A DNA stretch of 9,264 nucleotides, from the NCBI GenBank assembly GCA_049800095.1, contig JBARJD010000046.1:1-9264 (forward strand). Direction: 5' to 3'. Below are positions 6,284-9,264 of the stretch, piece by piece (within the stretch, counting starts at the first letter, position 1; each line of letters starts with the position of its first letter). Origin of the DNA: JAKIWV01 sp049800095. GTDB taxonomy: Archaea > Thermoplasmatota > Thermoplasmata > Lutacidiplasmatales > UBA184. A program made the position numbers and the translations under genes. The notes below the pieces were generated by a model. It saw nothing but the letters and a program-made list of their open reading frames with translations, was not told the DNA's origin and did not search any database.

Positions 6284-6301
6284 GGTAAATGAACGTATAC
6301 G
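6284..6301 (-). promoter_or_regulatory. possible promoter region of the unknown 302-residue gene
   Basis: The minus strand reads ATTTACC at 6290-6284, centred about 26 nt before ATG 6261, the usual box A distance for a leaderless archaeal start. Just upstream is the eight-base palindrome CGTATACG (6294-6301), which could act as a TATA element on either strand or as a small operator. The rest of the 232-bp divergent gap (6262-6493) shows no gene, RNA or longer repeat I can support. Confidence 0.28.
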
Positions 6302-6493
6302 GCCACTCGCACGCGCTTCAGCCTTACAGACTCTCCGAAACAGTCCTCGCCCTCCGGAGCCATGCCAAACTGTATGCGCGACCATTCCGTGGGACACGCC
6401 GTGGCGGCTCGGTCGACGCTCCCTCACCGCGTAAACGCTGGAAAAACCCCCGCCACCGACGGATCCTCCCCCTCACGAGGTTGAGGCGCGCAG

Positions 6494-7468
6494 ATGGCTC
6501 CTGAGACGGTGTTCGTGGCAGGGGCCACGGGTCTCGTGGGCAAGCCACTGATCCGCCGGTTGGTCGACCGCGGCCACCACGTCCGCGCCCTGGTACGGAA
6601 CGACCCGAGCGCAACGACGGTCCTCGCGATGGGCGCCGAGCCGGTACTCGGCGACCTCGGCACCCCGGGTCCTTGGCAAGACCACCTAGGCGACTGCACG
6701 AGCGTCGTCGATGCCTCGCAGTCCCGACCCCAAGGACGGCTCACCACCCGGCGTGCGGTGAGGGCCGGACGCGAGCGCGTTCGGTTCACCCAAAACTTGT
6801 TCACGGCCATTCAGAACGGACACTCGCCCCTGGGCTCGTACGTTTGGCTGACCGGTCTCGACGAGCTCGTCCCTTCGACCGATCGGTTCGTCGATGAAAC
6901 GAGCCCGATTACCATCCATCCGTATGGGTTCGGCCGGATAGGATCCCAGATTCGGCCGGTGGTGGAGGCAGCGAGTCACAGTTGGGGGCTTCCCCTCATC
7001 AGCCTCCACATGGGGCTCATCTACGGCAGCGACGGGTGGTTTCCCGATTACCTTCGCAGAATTCAACGGGGCCGATTCGCGCTCGTCGGCGACGGTCAGA
7101 ATTTCATTTCTCTTGTCTCGGTGCATGACGTCGCGCGGGCGATCGTGGCGGCCGTCGAACAACGCCCCGCGGGCCAACGGTTCGTCGTGGTCGATGATTC
7201 CCCCGTTCGACAGGCCGAGTTCGTACGCCTCGTCGCGGAACGCTTGGGAGTTCCGACGCCCCGCCGAAAGGTTCCGCTCTGGCTCGCCGGACTCGTGGTG
7301 GGCCGTGCCGCGGCGGAGACCGCGGCGTCGAACGTGCGCGGTCGCAACGGGCGGATGAAGTCGGTACTTGGGGTAACGCTGGAATTCCCCTCGTATCGGG
7401 AGGGAATCCCTCCCTTAGTCAACGAGTATCTGGAGGCCTCGAGACCCCATTCGGCTCCGACCGGTTGA
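6494..7468 (+). CDS. extended SDR-family NAD(P)-binding protein (epimerase/dehydratase-like)
   Basis: A 324-residue protein with an N-terminal Rossmann fold. VFVAGATGLVGKPL (6-19) is the TGxxGxxG dinucleotide-binding motif of extended/atypical SDRs; ALVR at 32-35 ends strand 2, and GDL at 53-55 follows the usual acidic adenine contact. The catalytic region is unusual: where most members have YxxxK, the sequence has Y144-G-F-G-R148, so the lysine is an arginine; T120 sits where the catalytic Ser/Thr is expected. The C-terminal part (VSVHDVARAI, VVVDDSPV, then NVRGRNGRMKSVLG and FPSYREGI) matches the substrate-domain pattern of sugar-nucleotide epimerase-like and NDUFA9-like SDRs. The substrate is unknown, and it may be a binding rather than a catalytic protein. 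ATG 6494 is supported by GAGG at 6483-6486, seven bases upstream. It is transcribed away from the unknown minus-strand gene and toward cdc48, 106 nt ahead. Confidence 0.88.
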   Translation: MAPETVFVAGATGLVGKPLIRRLVDRGHHVRALVRNDPSATTVLAMGAEPVLGDLGTPGPWQDHLGDCTSVVDASQSRPQGRLTTRRAVRAGRERVRFTQNLFTAIQNGHSPLGSYVWLTGLDELVPSTDRFVDETSPITIHPYGFGRIGSQIRPVVEAASHSWGLPLISLHMGLIYGSDGWFPDYLRRIQRGRFALVGDGQNFISLVSVHDVARAIVAAVEQRPAGQRFVVVDDSPVRQAEFVRLVAERLGVPTPRRKVPLWLAGLVVGRAAAETAASNVRGRNGRMKSVLGVTLEFPSYREGIPPLVNEYLEASRPHSAPTG

Positions 7469-7520
7469 CGGGGGACCCGCATGGGCTCAGGAGACAGCCC
7501 AATGCGCGCCTCGACAAGCG

Positions 7521-7531
7521 AACCCTTTTAA
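7521..7531 (+). promoter_or_regulatory. probable box A (TATA) promoter of the Cdc48 ATPase gene
   Basis: CTTTTAA at 7525-7531 is the strongest AT-rich element in the 106-nt gap after the SDR gene. A purine-containing GCGAAC stretch just upstream could be the BRE. Standard spacing would start the transcript near 7554, leaving a leader of about 20 nt that still contains the GGAG ribosome-binding site. Confidence 0.5.
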
Positions 7532-7574
7532 CCGCACTTCCCCTGAAATCGTACCCTGCGGTAATGGAGACCTG

Positions 7575-9264
7575 ATGGCGGAAGCGATCACCCTGCGCGT
7601 CGCCGAGGCCTTCCAACAGGACATCGGGCTCGGCACGGCACGCCTCGACGTGAGCACCCGCCAGCGTCTCAAGGTCGGGGTCGGCGACGTGATCGAGATA
7701 CGCGGCCGGAAGGTTACCGCCGCGGTCGTCAACCGCGCACAGCAGGATGACGAAGGGAAGGGGATCGTCCGCATCGAGGCGGTGGTCCGCCGGAACGCCG
7801 GCGTCAGCATCGGCGACCGCGTGATGGTCCAGCGGGTGGACTGTCCCGTGGCCGAAGCGATCACCATTGCCCCGATCTACTCCGGCGCGGCGAAGATGGA
7901 ACTCGGCCCGGGACTCGAGGCGTTCGTCTCGAAGGCGCTCGCGCACCGCCCCTTCGTCCGCGGCGATGTGTTCGTGATTCCGGGCGTGTTTCTGATGGGC
8001 GGCTCGCTGCCCTTCATGGTCGTCTCGACGCAGCCGAAGGGCATCGTCCAGGTCGGCTCGCAGAGCCTGATTACCATCAAGAGTGAGAGCGTCACCGAGA
8101 CCGAGGTCGCCGCGCCCCGCGTGGCCTACGAGGATATCGGGGGGCTCAAGGAGAAGCTGGGCCGCGTCCGCGAAATGATCGAGCTCCCGCTCAAGCACCC
8201 CGAGCTGTTCGACCGCCTCGCAATCTCGCCCCCGAAGGGGGTGTTGCTGTATGGACCGCCTGGAACCGGCAAGACCCTCATCGCTAAGGCCGTCGCCAAC
8301 GAGGCGGGCGCGCATTTCATCGGCATCCAGGGCCCCGAGATCATCTCGAAGTACTACGGAGAGAGCGAGAAGGAACTGAGGGAGAAATTCGAGGAGGCCG
8401 AGAAGAACGCTCCCTCGGTGATCTTCATCGACGAGCTCGACTCCATCGCCCCGCGCCGGGACGAGGTCGTCGGCGAGGTCGAACGCCGGGTCGTCGCGCA
8501 GCTCCTCACCTTGATGGATGGCCTTTCGGGCCGCGGCAACGTCATCGTCATCGCGGCTACGAATCGGGAGGAGGCCATCGACCCGGCCCTACGACGACCC
8601 GGCCGATTCGACCGGGAGATCGAGATCGGGGTTCCCACGCAGGCCGGCCGTCTCGAGATCCTTCAGATCCACACTCGGGGAATGCCCATGGAGGGCTCCG
8701 AGAAGGAGCGCGAACGAATCCTCAACGAACTCGCGATGCTCACGCATGGATTCGTCGGCGCGGATCTGGCGGCCCTGGGCCGCGAAGCCGCCATGCGCGC
8801 GCTGCGCCGCTACCTGCCCGAGATCGATTTCGACAAGCCGATCCCGCTTCCCCTGCTCGAACGGATGAAGGTCAGCGAGAAGGACTTCAAGGAGGCACTC
8901 AAGCAGATCGAGCCGTCGAGCCTTCGCGACGTCACCGTCGAGATCCCGACCATCCACTGGGACGAGATCGGAGGGTTGGACCGGGTAAAGCAGGAGCTGC
9001 GGGAATCCGTCGAGCTTCCGTTCCGGAACCCTCAGGTGTACACGCATATGGGCATCGAGCCGGTGCGGGGAATCCTCCTGTACGGACCGCCGGGCGTCGG
9101 CAAGACGCTCCTCGCCAAGGCCGCGGCGACGGAGAGCCAGGCGAACTTCATTTCTGTCAAGGGCCCCGAAATCATGTCCAAGTGGGTGGGGGAGAGCGAG
9201 AAGGCCATCCGGGTGATTTTCAAGAAGGCGCGCCAGGCCTCCCCGTCCATCGTCTTCATCGACG
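7575..9264 (+). CDS. cdc48: Cdc48/VAT-type AAA+ ATPase, N-terminal 563 residues (3' end outside window)
   Basis: This is the archaeal counterpart of p97/Cdc48, a hexameric unfoldase that threads proteins through its pore and can feed the proteasome. Residues 1 to about 90 form the double-psi-barrel half of the N domain (GDVIEI, VGDVI repeats, GDRVMVQ). About 95-175 form the second N subdomain. D1 has Walker A GPPGTGKT (227-234, K233), pore loop KYYG (259-262), Walker B IFIDE (283-287), sensor N330, and arginine fingers R344 and R347 in PGRFDR. D2 begins near IGGLDRVK and has Walker A GPPGVGKT (504-511, K510) and pore residues KWVG; the window ends inside its Walker B (VFID, D563). ATG 7575 follows GGAG at 7566-7569 with five bases between. 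A minimal frame ATG-GAG-ACC-TGA (7564-7575) overlaps the start by one base. Typical VAT proteins are about 740 residues, so roughly 180 are missing. Confidence 0.97.
   Translation, partial: MAEAITLRVAEAFQQDIGLGTARLDVSTRQRLKVGVGDVIEIRGRKVTAAVVNRAQQDDEGKGIVRIEAVVRRNAGVSIGDRVMVQRVDCPVAEAITIAPIYSGAAKMELGPGLEAFVSKALAHRPFVRGDVFVIPGVFLMGGSLPFMVVSTQPKGIVQVGSQSLITIKSESVTETEVAAPRVAYEDIGGLKEKLGRVREMIELPLKHPELFDRLAISPPKGVLLYGPPGTGKTLIAKAVANEAGAHFIGIQGPEIISKYYGESEKELREKFEEAEKNAPSVIFIDELDSIAPRRDEVVGEVERRVVAQLLTLMDGLSGRGNVIVIAATNREEAIDPALRRPGRFDREIEIGVPTQAGRLEILQIHTRGMPMEGSEKERERILNELAMLTHGFVGADLAALGREAAMRALRRYLPEIDFDKPIPLPLLERMKVSEKDFKEALKQIEPSSLRDVTVEIPTIHWDEIGGLDRVKQELRESVELPFRNPQVYTHMGIEPVRGILLYGPPGVGKTLLAKAAATESQANFISVKGPEIMSKWVGESEKAIRVIFKKARQASPSIVFID

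Noticed and set aside
5332..6288. Plus-strand open frame of 318 codons opposite the unknown gene
   Set aside because: The minus-strand product has regular strand/helix patterning and repeated aromatic motifs, while the plus-strand product is Arg/Gly-rich and looks like a shadow. Some doubt remains because the minus-strand protein is itself unrecognised.
6262..6493. Small plus-strand frame (6289-6504) in the divergent gap
   Set aside because: It is a short Arg-rich frame with no ribosome-binding site, and it overlaps the well-supported SDR start.
7419..8315. Minus-strand open frame of 298 codons opposite cdc48
   Set aside because: Antisense to the N domain and D1 of Cdc48. Its Asp/Arg/His-rich translation is the usual mirror of a GC-rich coding strand.
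1..9264. CRISPR array, insertion sequence or toxin-antitoxin module
   Set aside because: I saw no regularly spaced repeats, transposase motifs, terminal inverted repeats or paired small genes anywhere in the window.

Overview
The window is GC-rich DNA, most likely from an archaeon. The archaeal marks are a tRNA-Gly gene with an intron that folds into a bulge-helix-bulge (BHB) splice motif, tRNA genes without an encoded CCA end, a Cgi121-type KEOPS subunit, and a two-AAA-domain Cdc48/VAT ATPase behind a TATA-like element. The GC content and the bacterial-type mismatch-repair pair would suit a GC-rich member of the Thermoplasmatota, but that placement is inference.

From 1 to about 6261 every gene lies on the minus strand. 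Read in the direction of transcription they are: a 302-residue protein of unknown function (6261-5353); an MBL-fold metallohydrolase of the glyoxalase II/ETHE1 type (5305-4673); the KEOPS subunit Cgi121 (4657-4088, 15 nt behind the hydrolase); tRNA-Gly(UCC) with a 29-nt T-arm intron (4046-3947); tRNA-Ser(UGA) (3851-3768); mutS (3685-1058); and mutL (1061 to beyond the left edge). The mutS stop and mutL start share the four bases GTGA, so the two are probably translationally coupled. The right part is on the plus strand: an extended SDR NAD(P)-binding protein (6494-7468) and a Cdc48/VAT ATPase starting at 7575 that runs off the right edge inside the Walker B motif of its second AAA domain. The gap 6262-6493 separates the two divergent groups and holds no gene I can support.

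MutS and MutL form the mismatch-recognition and ATPase matchmaker pair of methyl-independent or methyl-directed repair. Cgi121 belongs to the complex that makes t6A in tRNA, and it sits directly before two tRNA genes. Cdc48 is the archaeal unfoldase that acts upstream of the proteasome. The most unusual element is the tRNA-Gly intron: it lies between positions 59 and 60 in the T loop, and the invariant T54-T55-C56-G57 forms one strand of the four-pair central helix of an exact BHB.
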